This document shows positions 9,801 to 17,996 of a stretch of DNA of 64,000 bases, one piece after another. The notes below the pieces were generated by a model that made no database searches, was not told the origin of the DNA, and was given only the letters and a program-made list of their open reading frames with translations. The stretch lies in contig NZ_CP018049.1 in assembly GCF_002934065.1 (NCBI RefSeq), positions 3,408,501 through 3,472,500 on the forward strand, in the 5' to 3' direction. Every line of letters begins with the position of its first letter. The stretch's first letter is position 1. The translations under genes were made by a program, and so were the position numbers. The DNA is from Pseudomonas orientalis. GTDB lineage: Bacteria; Pseudomonadota; Gammaproteobacteria; Pseudomonadales; Pseudomonadaceae.

Positions 9801-11740
9801 CCTATGCCTACGACCTCAACGGCAACCTGCTGGAAAAGACCGAACATGGCGACGACGGCAGTCAGCTTGTTACCCAATACGAGCGCGACCATGCCGGTCG
9901 TCTTGTAAGAAAAACCCTCCCCGATGGCAATACGGTCGACTACACCTACGACCGCCAAGGCAACCTCCTCAGCGTCGAAGACGGCCACTGGGCGCTGGCT
10001 TACGAGTACGACAAACAAAACCGCCTCACCGCCGAACATCAGGGCTGGGGCACCTTGCGCTATGGCTACGATGCCTGCGGTCAACTGAAAAATCTGCGCC
10101 TGCCGGACAATAACCGCGTCACCTTCAACCACGACAAGGGCGGCCACCTGGCCACCGTCGACCTGAATGGCTCACTGCTGACCTCCCACCTGTTCCATGC
10201 CGGTCGCGAACACCAACGCCAACAAGGCCAACTGCTCAGCCACTACCACTACGACGAGCAAAACCGCCTGCACGCCCACGCCGTCACTCAACAGGGAAAC
10301 CATCTCTACCAACGCCAATACGACTACGACAAAGCCGGCAACCTCACCCGCCTGCTCGACACCCGCAAAGGCGAACACCGTTATCGCTACGACCCGCTAA
10401 ACCGCCTGACCCGCGCCGATCACTCGCAAGACGTGCAGGAGCGTTTCGGCCACAACCCCGCCGGCAATTTGCTTATGCAAGACAGGCCGGGGCCGGACAT
10501 CTTGGCGGGCAATCGTCTGATGATCCAAGGCGATCACCATTACGACTATGACGCTTTTGGAAATCTAATAAGAGAACGGCGCGGCAAAGGTCATTCACTC
10601 GTCACCGAGTACCGCTACGACTGCCAGCACCGGCTGATCGGCGTCACCAAGCCCAACGGCCAAACCGCGAGCTATCGCTATGACCCGTTTGGTCGGCGCA
10701 TCAGCAAAACCCTCGAAGAGAAAACCACGGAGTTCTTCTGGCAAGGCGACAAGCTGATCGCCGAACACCATGCCGATCAACATCGCAGCTACCTCTACGA
10801 ACCCGACAGCTTCCGTCCGTTGGCACTGCTGGAAGGCTTCGGGCCGGAAGAGACCAAGCCCTACCACTACCAACTCGACCACCTCGGCACACCGCAGGAA
10901 CTCACCACCCCAGACGGTGAAATCGTCTGGTCCGCGCACCACCGCGCCTACGGCGAAATCAGCCGCCTCGACGTCGGCAAAGTCGACAATCCGCTGCGCT
11001 TCCAAGGCCAGTACTACGACCAGGAAAGTGGTCTGCATTACAACCGCCATCGCTACTACCACCCGAATATCGGCCGTTACCTGACGCCTGACCCGGTGAA
11101 GCTGGCGGGTGGGATCAATGGGTACCAGTACGTGCCCAACCCAACGGGGTGGGTGGATCCGCTGGGATTAAGTTCTTGTCCGGAATCCGCTGAATGCAGA
11201 CCAGCTTATAAAGCCCAAAGTCCTTTTGATTCCGCTAGAGTTGACTCTGGTGAGCCACGAACTCCCGAGCCGCGGCTGACAGCTAGACAGGCCAGGATTG
11301 AGGAACTTACCGAGGCCAATGCGAAGCGTCGAATCCTGGAGTACGAAGAAAAGTACGACATGCATATGGTCGGCAAGCACAGCCCGGAGGTAGAGCATCA
11401 CAAGGTGGAAAGGCGATCGTTTGATGGAACAGACCCAATAACGGGTAGAACGCCAATAAATAGAAGGGGCGTCCCGAGTTCGCAATTTAACAGTTGGAAG
11501 TTTCAGCTTCAGGCATGGACAAAAGCCACCTCGCGGACAGAGCGGGGGCTACCGCGCTACACCGGCGTTGATGACAGCAGAAACGATATTGTACGTTTAG
11601 AATTACCAGGAGCTGGACGAGGCTACAGGCCAAACAGAAGAGACCCAACCAACCCAACCTTTAACCCATCCATGAATGCTGTAGAAATGAAATTTCGAGA
11701 TGACGGCACACCTTTCACCTTATTCCCCATTAAGGAATGA
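6896..11740 (+). CDS. RHS-repeat polymorphic toxin with variable C-terminal tip
   Basis: About 1614 aa. Residues 1-400 are a non-repeat region with a hydrophobic stretch near 300 and no PAAR domain. Around residue 420 begins the GCPVSMVTGEELL / LPFEWTRLYRTS segment (DUF6531-like) of type VI effector RHS proteins. Dozens of YD repeats (YRYDDLGR, YSYDKRGQ) follow to about residue 1330. The RHS core RYYHPNIGRYLTPDPVKLAGG and GWVDPLGL ends near residue 1425. The last ~190 residues are the toxin tip, lower in GC, with no family I recognise (HHKVERRSFDG, RGLPRYTGVDD). TTG (6896), GTG (6905) and ATG (6932) are all possible starts without a clear ribosome site. The putative immunity gene follows 6 bases downstream. 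Family sure, toxic activity unknown. Confidence 0.9.
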   Translation: MIPVIASFVLAPMDPKAPDVENVLGDLRNCLNTFDAWADSFFSGSALEVEQVFKVGDDVALVAPISSDTPSRTVAQCKAQGGLTLVHLFESTRFVPIGNTPVTLQAIAPDGTPMGAPLHRTIGPSGMLEVPECTRDQRYRVTFYPNVSKDHVNALYASYQSVIAGLEADLRKQWRERFEPQWADFAKAPPFKRSAKQGAAFASGIGKAFYNLWDNITELYDLLANLKSNSEKLLQYLSQAELDQLLKLGKDTLAQGFLVLSDEPLLFIYLSAMVAWIRLLPPPEMYELLGELTGEVLINLLLIWATRGMGVQLRLGTQVLSSIKSGRARALLELLARQVPGPGLETHVQTAKPVLLGSAATPIKAVPVAPLKAGDTLVSNPVPMVRNKTQRTALVRQEPVDDVPAMASNPKGDAAASADKTVTNGCPVSMVTGEELLTLTDGTLDGILPFEWTRLYRTSAVEVDCGLGFGWSHALAHRLSVSGNSVVWTDHENRSTTLPLPTAARPAITNSLAEAAIYLGSAPDELVLAQSSRFYHFCGGVLTAISDAYDNRLRIFRDRLGRIERLDNRAGRSLFLRYEFDRIVAVDYQVHRAQGHGPFVWVTEQNVVSYAYDDAGRLVSATNAVGEREVYRYDEQHVILERQLAGGASFFWAWERSGKAARCVRHWASFSQMDTRYVWGDDGSVNVHNADGSQEVYVHDDRARLVQRIDPDGARHFKSYDDKGRLTVEQDPLGAVTAYQYDDAGRLVALFPGEDEPTSYEHDNGFVRVVRRGEAVWKYERNEQGDVIRRIDPEGNATDYSYDKRGQLTGVWYPDNSCHRLVWNERGQLVEEQLPNGGIKRYRYDDLGRQLSREDEHGALTQYQWDAVGRLLKLTQSDGTYREFSYNPYGKIIAERDELGHLTRYEYADGLHLISRRINADGTQVKYRYDNARLLLTEIENEVGETYQLDYHPNGLIRQETGFDGQRTAYAYDLNGNLLEKTEHGDDGSQLVTQYERDHAGRLVRKTLPDGNTVDYTYDRQGNLLSVEDGHWALAYEYDKQNRLTAEHQGWGTLRYGYDACGQLKNLRLPDNNRVTFNHDKGGHLATVDLNGSLLTSHLFHAGREHQRQQGQLLSHYHYDEQNRLHAHAVTQQGNHLYQRQYDYDKAGNLTRLLDTRKGEHRYRYDPLNRLTRADHSQDVQERFGHNPAGNLLMQDRPGPDILAGNRLMIQGDHHYDYDAFGNLIRERRGKGHSLVTEYRYDCQHRLIGVTKPNGQTASYRYDPFGRRISKTLEEKTTEFFWQGDKLIAEHHADQHRSYLYEPDSFRPLALLEGFGPEETKPYHYQLDHLGTPQELTTPDGEIVWSAHHRAYGEISRLDVGKVDNPLRFQGQYYDQESGLHYNRHRYYHPNIGRYLTPDPVKLAGGINGYQYVPNPTGWVDPLGLSSCPESAECRPAYKAQSPFDSARVDSGEPRTPEPRLTARQARIEELTEANAKRRILEYEEKYDMHMVGKHSPEVEHHKVERRSFDGTDPITGRTPINRRGVPSSQFNSWKFQLQAWTKATSRTERGLPRYTGVDDSRNDIVRLELPGAGRGYRPNRRDPTNPTFNPSMNAVEMKFRDDGTPFTLFPIKE

Positions 11741-11746
11741 CAATAA

Positions 11747-12166
11747 ATGTTATATCACCCCGGCTCCGACACCGTCCCATTCGACGCCAGCCTTTACTAT
11801 TTCGTGGGAGTTTTTGATATTTATGACAGGGAAGAAACCAAGGGGAAAGAACTCGCTCGCTATAACCCGAATAACAGTAAAGACAGAGAAAATCTCATAC
11901 TGAAATATTGCTTAGACCCATACAAAAGACTCTCCTATCGACACAGATACAAATTAATAGAAAGCTTATCCTTCGCCTTAAACACCGTGAATTTCAACTT
12001 CCAATCTTACTTTGAGGTCGATCCAGACAAATACACTACGATGGCCTGGGATGAAACAGAAATAGTCGACCTTCGAGGTTTCTTCGCCGACATCTACCGA
12101 CTCGCCAATGAAGTCTGGAAAGACGACCTCCAAAAAGCCAGCCGCGAAGACCAATCAACTTGGTAA
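11747..12166 (+). CDS. Putative immunity protein for the upstream RHS toxin
   Basis: A 139-aa acidic cytoplasmic protein with no signal peptide and no family I recognise. Residue runs such as DASLYYFVGVFDIYDREE and NTVNFNFQSYFEVDPDKY suggest an alpha/beta fold. It starts 6 bases after the RHS stop with AAGGA about 10 bases before the ATG. Its base composition is lower in GC, like the toxin tip. Position, size and composition are the only reasons for the immunity call. Confidence 0.65.
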   Translation: MLYHPGSDTVPFDASLYYFVGVFDIYDREETKGKELARYNPNNSKDRENLILKYCLDPYKRLSYRHRYKLIESLSFALNTVNFNFQSYFEVDPDKYTTMAWDETEIVDLRGFFADIYRLANEVWKDDLQKASREDQSTW

Positions 12167-12175
12167 CCCACCGCC

Positions 12176-12205
12176 TGTGGCGAGCGAACAAACTCCCTCG
12201 CCACA
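12176..12205. terminator. Hairpin / half REP between convergent genes
   Basis: TGTGGCGAG (12176-12184) and CTCGCCACA (12197-12205) form a 9-bp stem around a 12-base loop. It lies between the convergent immunity and M20 peptidase genes and can serve both as terminator. The stem matches common Pseudomonas REP sequence. Confidence 0.5.
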
Positions 12206-12220
12206 AGTGCATGACCTACT

Positions 12221-13450
12221 TCAACGCTTGGCCAACTCCATAATCATCCGACTCAACAAATAAACCCGAGGCACCACACTCTCCACCTCGGCATACTCCT
12301 CCGACGTATGAATATTCCCGCCCACGATCCCAAACCCATCCAGCGTCGGCGTCCCTACCCCGGCCGACAAGCTTGCATCCGCGGCACCGCCGCTGCCTTC
12401 GATGGTCAGGGTCTTGCCCAATTCCCCGTAGATGCCCTGGGCAATCGCGACGAGCTTGTCCGATTCCGCCGTTTGCGGCATTGGCGGCAGCCCGCGTTGC
12501 AGGGTGGTCTTGACTTCGGTTTCGGGGATCAGTTTGTCCGCTGAAACCCGCGCCAGGTCTTTCTCGATGCGGTCGAACTCTTCCGGCAACGCCGCGCGCA
12601 CGTCGGCCTTGGCGGTGGCCTGGTCGGGGATGACGTTGGTGCGGTCGCCGGCCTTGAGCACGGTGAAGTTGATGGTGGTTTTCTTTTCCTCGTCCCCCAG
12701 CTTGCCCAGTTGCAGGATCTGGTGCGCGACTTCCATGGCGGCGTTGCGCCCCAATTCGGGCGCGACGCCGGCGTGTGCGGCTTTGCCTTTGACTTCGACC
12801 ACGGCGGTAGCGCTGCCCTTGCGCCAGACCACCAGGCCATCGGCCGGACGGCCGGGTTCCAGGTTGAGGGTCACGTCATGGCCCTTGGCGGTGGTGCGGA
12901 TCAGTTCGGACGCGGCGTCGGAGCCGGTTTCTTCGCTGGCATCGAGCAGGAAGGTGATTTGCGCATAGTCCTTGAAACCCTGGTTTTTCAGGACTTTCAG
13001 CGCGTAGATGCCGGCGACGATGCCACCTTTGTCGTCCATTATCCCAGGGCCATAGGCACGGCCATCCTTGATATGGAACGGACGCTCGGCGGCCGAGCCT
13101 TCCTTGAACACGGTGTCCATGTGCGCCATCAGCAGGATCTTGGCCTTGCCGGTGCCCTTGAGGGTGGCGACTACATGGCTGCTGTTGGCGGCCTTGTCCG
13201 GCACCAGCTGGATACTGAAACCCAGCTGTTTCAATTCATCCACGGCAATATCGCGCACTTGGGTCAGGCCGGGCTCGTATCCGGAGCCGGAGTCGATATT
13301 CACCAGGCGCTCCAGCAGTTTCAGGGCGTCGGCCTTGTACTGTACGGCATCCGCCTGGATTTGCTTGTGCGGTTCGGCGCTGTAGGCCGGCAGGGCGAAG
13401 GACAAGGCCAGGGTGGCGGCCAGAAGGGTACGGGGGAAGGTGAAGGGCAT
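12221..13450 (-). CDS. Exported M20 family metallopeptidase (glutamate carboxypeptidase-like)
   Basis: A 409-aa protein with a Sec signal peptide (FPRTLLAATLALSFALPAYSA). M20 zinc-peptidase motifs are visible: LLMAHMDTV (His and Asp ligands), GPGIMDDKGG (bridging Asp), DASEETGS (catalytic Glu and Glu ligand), and NLEPG. The dimerisation lid follows (VEVKGKAAHAGVAPELGRNA) and the C-terminal ligand lies in GGNIHTSEEY. It resembles CPG2-type glutamate carboxypeptidases acting in the periplasm; the exact substrate is not decided. I chose the ATG at 13450 because AAGGA precedes it and it starts the signal peptide. It follows the diguanylate cyclase gene on the same strand by 48 bases. Confidence 0.9.
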   Translation of the reverse strand: MPFTFPRTLLAATLALSFALPAYSAEPHKQIQADAVQYKADALKLLERLVNIDSGSGYEPGLTQVRDIAVDELKQLGFSIQLVPDKAANSSHVVATLKGTGKAKILLMAHMDTVFKEGSAAERPFHIKDGRAYGPGIMDDKGGIVAGIYALKVLKNQGFKDYAQITFLLDASEETGSDAASELIRTTAKGHDVTLNLEPGRPADGLVVWRKGSATAVVEVKGKAAHAGVAPELGRNAAMEVAHQILQLGKLGDEEKKTTINFTVLKAGDRTNVIPDQATAKADVRAALPEEFDRIEKDLARVSADKLIPETEVKTTLQRGLPPMPQTAESDKLVAIAQGIYGELGKTLTIEGSGGAADASLSAGVGTPTLDGFGIVGGNIHTSEEYAEVESVVPRVYLLSRMIMELAKR

Positions 13451-13498
13451 GAACCGGTCCTTGTTTTTGTTGAAGGGAGATCGCCACACCCTACCCCA

Positions 13499-14557
13499 CT
13501 AAACGGACCGCAACCAAGCCCCCTGCAGTGAGTTGACCCGGTTGCGCCCGCTGCTTTTGGCTTCGTACAAGGCACGGTCGGCATCATTGAGCCAACTGAT
13601 GGAGTCGGCATGGCCGGGGTGATACAGCGCCAGGCCGATGCTCAAGCTGGCACGCAGGGTGGGGTCCTGGGCATACGCCAAGGCGTTGAAACGATCACGC
13701 AGGGCGTCCATCACCTCAGTGGCGCGGTTGAGCGGCATGTCCGGCAGGATCACGCAGAACTCATCGCCGCCGTAGCGCCCGGCTAGGTCGGTGCCGCGCA
13801 GGTTCTGGCGCAAGACCTTGCTCAATTGGCGCAAAACGATATCACCGGTGACATGGCCATAGGTGTCGTTGATGAGTTTGAAGTGGTCGATATCGATCAG
13901 CGCAATGGCCGCTCCCGCCGGGCCACGGCGGCAACGCTGGAACTCGACTTCCAGATGGTCTTTCCAGGCGCCGTGGTTGAGCAGGCCCGACAGGCTGTCG
14001 GTGCGGCTCAGGGCCAGCAATTCACGCTTGTGCCGCGCCAGTGTCAGCGCCTGGCGATAGCAGATCCAGCCCAGAACCAGGGGGTACAGCATCAGGATCG
14101 GCAGGCAGGCGTACAACTGCACCTGGCTGGTCACGGCAATAAAGGCCGGCGCGAATATCAAAAGCGCCGTGGCGATACCCAGGGCCTGGGCCACCCACCC
14201 CGCCAGCATGAAGCGCGGCCCGCCGATGGCGACATTGTTCATGCTCATCATCGACAACGTGGTGACGCTGGGCAGCGGATTGAAGTGCATCGCGCCAACC
14301 CAGAACCCGCCGCAGAAGGAGTCGAACAACAGGTTGCGGCGCTCACTGCGCAACGCATGGACGGCACGCAACGACGCTTGAAACGCCAGGTGCGGCCAGG
14401 CAAACGCGTTGATCAGCATCCAGGCCCACACCCATGGGGACGGGTTCAGCGGATGCATCGCAAACGCCACGCACACAAAGCCGAGCGTCATACCCAGGAG
14501 ACGGGATTTGTACAAGCGCGAAGCGAGCGGAAGTCCATTTCCTCCGACGGCTGGCAT
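13499..14557 (-). CDS. MASE2-GGDEF diguanylate cyclase
   Basis: A 352-aa membrane protein. Residues about 15-165 form a multi-helix MASE2-type sensor (WVWAWMLINAFAWPHLAF). Residues about 185-345 are a GGDEF domain with an intact active site, GGDEF at 263-267, and an inhibitory I-site RGTD at 254-257 five residues before it. It should make cyclic di-GMP under product inhibition at the inner membrane, and resembles AdrA/DgcC-type enzymes. The ATG has AGGA about 10 bases upstream. No EAL domain is present. Confidence 0.92.
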   Translation of the reverse strand: MPAVGGNGLPLASRLYKSRLLGMTLGFVCVAFAMHPLNPSPWVWAWMLINAFAWPHLAFQASLRAVHALRSERRNLLFDSFCGGFWVGAMHFNPLPSVTTLSMMSMNNVAIGGPRFMLAGWVAQALGIATALLIFAPAFIAVTSQVQLYACLPILMLYPLVLGWICYRQALTLARHKRELLALSRTDSLSGLLNHGAWKDHLEVEFQRCRRGPAGAAIALIDIDHFKLINDTYGHVTGDIVLRQLSKVLRQNLRGTDLAGRYGGDEFCVILPDMPLNRATEVMDALRDRFNALAYAQDPTLRASLSIGLALYHPGHADSISWLNDADRALYEAKSSGRNRVNSLQGAWLRSV

Positions 14558-14635
14558 GATAGGGGCATCCTGGGTGAATCCCTGAAGTCTATCAGGGCAA
14601 AGTCAAAACGCCACTACTGCTTGCAGGCTAATGCT

Positions 14636-15268
14636 TCATTGCGAAAAGCCGCGTGCCAGCATGACCGCCACGCCGAGCAGCATCACCGCCGTGATCCGCT
14701 GCAGCAGCACTCGCCGCCTGGGATTTTCCAGCACGTGCTTGATTCGCTGGCCGAAATAGCAGTACAGGCAACCGCTGGCAAATTGCAGCAGCAGGAACGT
14801 CAGGCCGAGGATGGCGATATCCGCCGCTGAGCTGTGCTCACCCGCCCCGGCAAACTGCGGGAACACGGCGCTGAACATGATGATGGTCTTGGGATTGGAA
14901 AAGCCGGTCAGCAAACCCTTGCCGAACAGGCTGCGCGAGCCCTCCACGGTGCCGGCCTTGTCGATCGACACCCCGCTGCTGGTCCACTGCTTGTAGGCCA
15001 GGTAAAGGATGTAGGCCACGCCGACAAACTGGATGGCCTGGGTAATCGCGAGGTTGCCCTTGATCAGCTCCGAAAAGCCCACGGCAAAGATCAGGATCGA
15101 AATCAGGTACGACACACTGGCGCCGATCTGCGCCGGAATCGAACTGCGCAGGCCATCCTTCAAGCCCAGGCTCAACAGCAACAGGGTCATGGGACCGGGA
15201 CTGAAGGTCATGGTGGCGCAGAACAGCAGAAAGTAGAGAAACGAAGACAGCGTTAACGCACTTGTCAT
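14636..15268 (-). CDS. LysE/RhtB family amino-acid exporter
   Basis: A 210-aa protein with about six hydrophobic helices. The family signature is FSPGPMTLLLLSLGLKDGLRSS near the start and GLLTGFSNPKTIIMFSAVFPQF in the middle. Such carriers export amino acids or related metabolites across the inner membrane. I chose the ATG at 15268; the longer frame only adds an Arg-rich stretch. It lies 71 bases downstream of the TIM-barrel isomerase gene on the same strand, so a joint transcript is likely. Confidence 0.9.
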   Translation of the reverse strand: MTSALTLSSFLYFLLFCATMTFSPGPMTLLLLSLGLKDGLRSSIPAQIGASVSYLISILIFAVGFSELIKGNLAITQAIQFVGVAYILYLAYKQWTSSGVSIDKAGTVEGSRSLFGKGLLTGFSNPKTIIMFSAVFPQFAGAGEHSSAADIAILGLTFLLLQFASGCLYCYFGQRIKHVLENPRRRVLLQRITAVMLLGVAVMLARGFSQ

Positions 15269-15339
15269 GGTCCGGGACCTTGAATGGAGAGAACGGCAAC
15301 AACGGGGCGCACGCCACAGGCGCGCACCCCTGGATGACA

Positions 15340-16209
15340 TCAGGCGACGGCGATTTCGGTCGTCAGGGATTCGCGGTACATCAAGGCCAGGTCGGCCAGG
15401 GCCGCCTTGGCGGTCTGGTTGCGGGTTTCAAACGCCACCAGGCCTTTCCAGTTGGTTTCGACAATGGCCTGCATGACGTCGGCGTAGTCGCAGTTGCCGT
15501 CGTGAATGCCGAAGTGCTGGTCTTGCACGCCGTTGTTGTTGCTGAAGGAAATGCCCTTGATCAGGTGGTGATACTTGCGCACCACGGCCGCCGGCAGGCC
15601 GTTTTCGATGTTGGCGTGGCCGGCATCGAGGAAGAAATACACGTTGTCGTGGGCCTGCAGGCGCTCGAATACAAACGCATATTCCGCCTCATGGGTAAAG
15701 ATGTAGTGGAAGGGGCGATAGTTGACGTAGTTGGACAGGTTTTCCAGGTAGATATCCGTGCCCCTGGTCGCCGCGTAAGTCGCCAGTTCCTGGACGGACT
15801 TGAGGTAATGCTCCAGCGCGACTTTCTTGGCCTTGAGCACCATTTTCGGTTCGACGATGCAGCCACCGTGAATGATCAGCGGCGCGCCCAGGCGACTGGC
15901 AATATCGATCTCTTGCTTGACATAGGCCACCGCCGCCACGCGAAACGCCTCGACGTCACTGCCCAGCGGTGCCTTGAAGTTGCCATGGAACACCGGCTTG
16001 ACGCCGCTGGCGGCGATCTGTGCCTGCAGGCTTTCGATGCGCGCATCGGTCCAGTCGTCGACCATTTCGCCGAACAGGCTGCCGTCCACATACCAGTGGG
16101 TGCACTGCCCTTCGATGGCAGCTTGCAGACCCGGCTCCGCAGCCAGGTATTTCTGGTGGGCCACACCGGTACAGAACGGCACGGCGGGGTTGATCAATTT
16201 ACTTTCCAT
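15340..16209 (-). CDS. Sugar phosphate isomerase/epimerase-like TIM-barrel protein
   Basis: A 289-aa xylose-isomerase-like TIM barrel (AP endonuclease 2 superfamily). Likely metal-site segments are IIHGGCIVEP, IYLENLSNY, FFLDAGHANIENG and the C-terminal VAFETRN. These proteins isomerise or epimerise sugars or act on other small molecules; the substrate is not evident. AAAGGA stands 8 bases before the ATG. It is 27 bases after rubredoxin and before the LysE exporter, opposite a MocR regulator. That suggests a small metabolite pathway with export rather than sugar use. Confidence 0.82.
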   Translation of the reverse strand: MESKLINPAVPFCTGVAHQKYLAAEPGLQAAIEGQCTHWYVDGSLFGEMVDDWTDARIESLQAQIAASGVKPVFHGNFKAPLGSDVEAFRVAAVAYVKQEIDIASRLGAPLIIHGGCIVEPKMVLKAKKVALEHYLKSVQELATYAATRGTDIYLENLSNYVNYRPFHYIFTHEAEYAFVFERLQAHDNVYFFLDAGHANIENGLPAAVVRKYHHLIKGISFSNNNGVQDQHFGIHDGNCDYADVMQAIVETNWKGLVAFETRNQTAKAALADLALMYRESLTTEIAVA

Positions 16210-16236
16210 GGAGCGATTCCTTTCGTTGATGGAGGG

Positions 16237-16419
16237 TCAGGCGGGTACAGCGTCAGCAAGTTCGATGGCCATGAAATCGGCCTTGGTCACGCCGCAATCC
16301 GGGCATGTCCAGTCTTCAGGCACCTCTTCCCAAGGGGTGCCGGCGGGTATTCCGTCCTCCGGAATGCCCAATTCTTCTACGTACATAAAACCGCAGGGTG
16401 CACACATATAAGTCTTCAT
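16237..16419 (-). CDS. Rubredoxin
   Basis: A 60-aa protein with the full rubredoxin iron site: Cys6-Ala-Pro-Cys9-Gly and Cys39-Pro-Asp-Cys42-Gly, plus the conserved GTPWEEVPEDWTCP segment. It carries one iron and passes single electrons in the cytoplasm, usually to an oxygenase or from a rubredoxin reductase; neither is adjacent. It is first in the run rubredoxin, TIM-barrel protein, LysE exporter. The ATG has no strong ribosome site. Confidence 0.95.
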   Translation of the reverse strand: MKTYMCAPCGFMYVEELGIPEDGIPAGTPWEEVPEDWTCPDCGVTKADFMAIELADAVPA

Positions 16420-16455
16420 GAGAATGCAAAATCCATTGCTCGCGTGTATGAAATT

Positions 16456-16472
16456 TCGCCATTTCCTGGCGA
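16456..16472. promoter_or_regulatory. Inverted repeat in the rubredoxin/MocR divergent promoter
   Basis: TCGCCATTTCCTGGCGA is a perfect 6+6 inverted repeat with a 5-base centre. It lies in the 158-base gap between divergent rubredoxin and the MocR-type regulator, where a MocR operator would be expected. No experimental match is known to me. Confidence 0.45.
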
Positions 16473-16577
16473 GATGGCGCGCAGTCTAGGGGAATGGCAT
16501 TGCGCCAGGCAGGTAAAGTGATGCCTAATCCGGCCTGACTTCACCGGTAAAACCACCGGCAAACATAAGGACGTTTC

Positions 16578-17990
16578 ATGTTGGTATCCGCCATCGCCTT
16601 TGTGGAAGGCACGCCCAAGGTCCAGCAGATCGTGGAGGCTTTCAGCCAGGCCATCGAGGCCGGTGAATGGGCGCCCGGCAGCAAGTTGCCGTCGGTGCGC
16701 GAGTTGACCGAAATCCTCGGTGTGAGCAAGTTCACCCTCAATGAGGCCCTGGACCGTCTGCGCGGGCGTAACCTGCTCACCTCCAGCCAGGGCCGTGGCT
16801 ATTTCGTGGCGATGGACAGTGCACGCCCGGCGGCGGTGACCTGGGTCGACTTGCTGCCCCAGGACCTGCTCAGCGTGTTGCGCAGGCCTCTGGTCACCGC
16901 CAGTGGCGAGCTGCGCCCCGGTGGCGGGCACTTGCCGGAGGACTGGCTGAACGGTGAAGCTATCCGACAGGCCATGCGCAGCGTGGTACGCGCGCCGTCG
17001 CTGCGCATCGCCGGGCTCGGCACGCCGGCCGGGCTGCTGCCGTTGCGCCAGGCGCTGCAACACAAACTCCACGGCGAAGGCCTGTCGGTGCCGGTGGACC
17101 AGATCATCACCACACCCAACACCGTGCAAGGCCTGGACATGCTCATGCGCCTGCTGGCGCGTCCCGGCGACACGGTGCTGCTGGACGCGCCGTGCTATTT
17201 CAACTTCCACGCCAACCTGGCCCTGCATGGGGTCAAGGTGGTGACGCTCGAACGCCGCCCCGACGGCTTCGACTTCACCGCCCTCGAACACTTGCTGGCC
17301 GAACACCGTCCCAGCCTGTACCTGACCACCAGCGTGTTGCATAACCCGACGGGCCATTCCTTCAGCCCCAGCCAGGCGTTTCGCCTTCTGCAACTGACCC
17401 AGCAGTATCACTGCCATATCATCGAGGATGACCTCTACGGCGACCTGCACCCCAACCCACCGCCACGCCTGGCCGCCGTCGCCGGTCTGGACCAGGTCAC
17501 CTACCTGTCGGGATTTTCGAAGATCCTCAGCGCCAACACCCGTGTCAGCTATGTGGTGGCCGCGCCGCAACTGGCCGCCAACCTGACCAATATGAAGTTG
17601 ATGAGCGGCGGCGTGACCTCGGAGCTGTTCGAGCAGATCGTGTACCGCATGCTCAGCGAAGGCAGCTATGCCAAGCACCGCAAGCGCATGGTCCAGCGCC
17701 TGATGGAAGCTGGCGGGCGCGTCGAGCAATGGCTCAAGCGCTGCGGCTGCGAACTGCCGATGGCTTTCGAAGGCGGCATGTTCATCTGGGCGCGCCTGCC
17801 GCCGGGCGTCAACGGTGAACTGCTGGCCCAGGAGGCCTTGAAGCGCAGCATGGTGCTGGCGCCCGGCACGCTGTTTGGCTACGACCCGGCGCACCGGGAT
17901 TTGATGCGCTTCAATGTGGCTCACAGTGATGAGCCACGGGCGCAACGGGTGTTCGAGGCGCTGCTGCGGCATCGGGTTGCGCAAGCCTGA
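16578..17990 (+). CDS. MocR-type GntR/aminotransferase transcriptional regulator
   Basis: A 470-aa fusion. Residues about 8-78 form a GntR winged helix (PGSKLPSVRELTEILGVSKFTLNEALDRLRGRNLL). Residues about 100-465 are a class I aminotransferase-like PLP domain, with HNPTGHSF, the Asp/Tyr segment IIEDDLYGD and the PLP lysine in YLSGFSKI. MocR regulators sense PLP or an amino compound. AGGA lies 6 bases before the ATG. It is divergent from the rubredoxin operon, its most likely target. Its stop codon is only 6 bases from that of the convergent serralysin gene. Confidence 0.92.
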   Translation: MLVSAIAFVEGTPKVQQIVEAFSQAIEAGEWAPGSKLPSVRELTEILGVSKFTLNEALDRLRGRNLLTSSQGRGYFVAMDSARPAAVTWVDLLPQDLLSVLRRPLVTASGELRPGGGHLPEDWLNGEAIRQAMRSVVRAPSLRIAGLGTPAGLLPLRQALQHKLHGEGLSVPVDQIITTPNTVQGLDMLMRLLARPGDTVLLDAPCYFNFHANLALHGVKVVTLERRPDGFDFTALEHLLAEHRPSLYLTTSVLHNPTGHSFSPSQAFRLLQLTQQYHCHIIEDDLYGDLHPNPPPRLAAVAGLDQVTYLSGFSKILSANTRVSYVVAAPQLAANLTNMKLMSGGVTSELFEQIVYRMLSEGSYAKHRKRMVQRLMEAGGRVEQWLKRCGCELPMAFEGGMFIWARLPPGVNGELLAQEALKRSMVLAPGTLFGYDPAHRDLMRFNVAHSDEPRAQRVFEALLRHRVAQA

Positions 17991-17996
17991 AAAGGC

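Noticed and set aside
8339..10147. 602-codon minus-strand open frame inside the RHS gene
   Set aside because: It is antisense to the YD repeats. The apparent hydrophobic Val/Ala pattern comes from the complement of the repeat codons.
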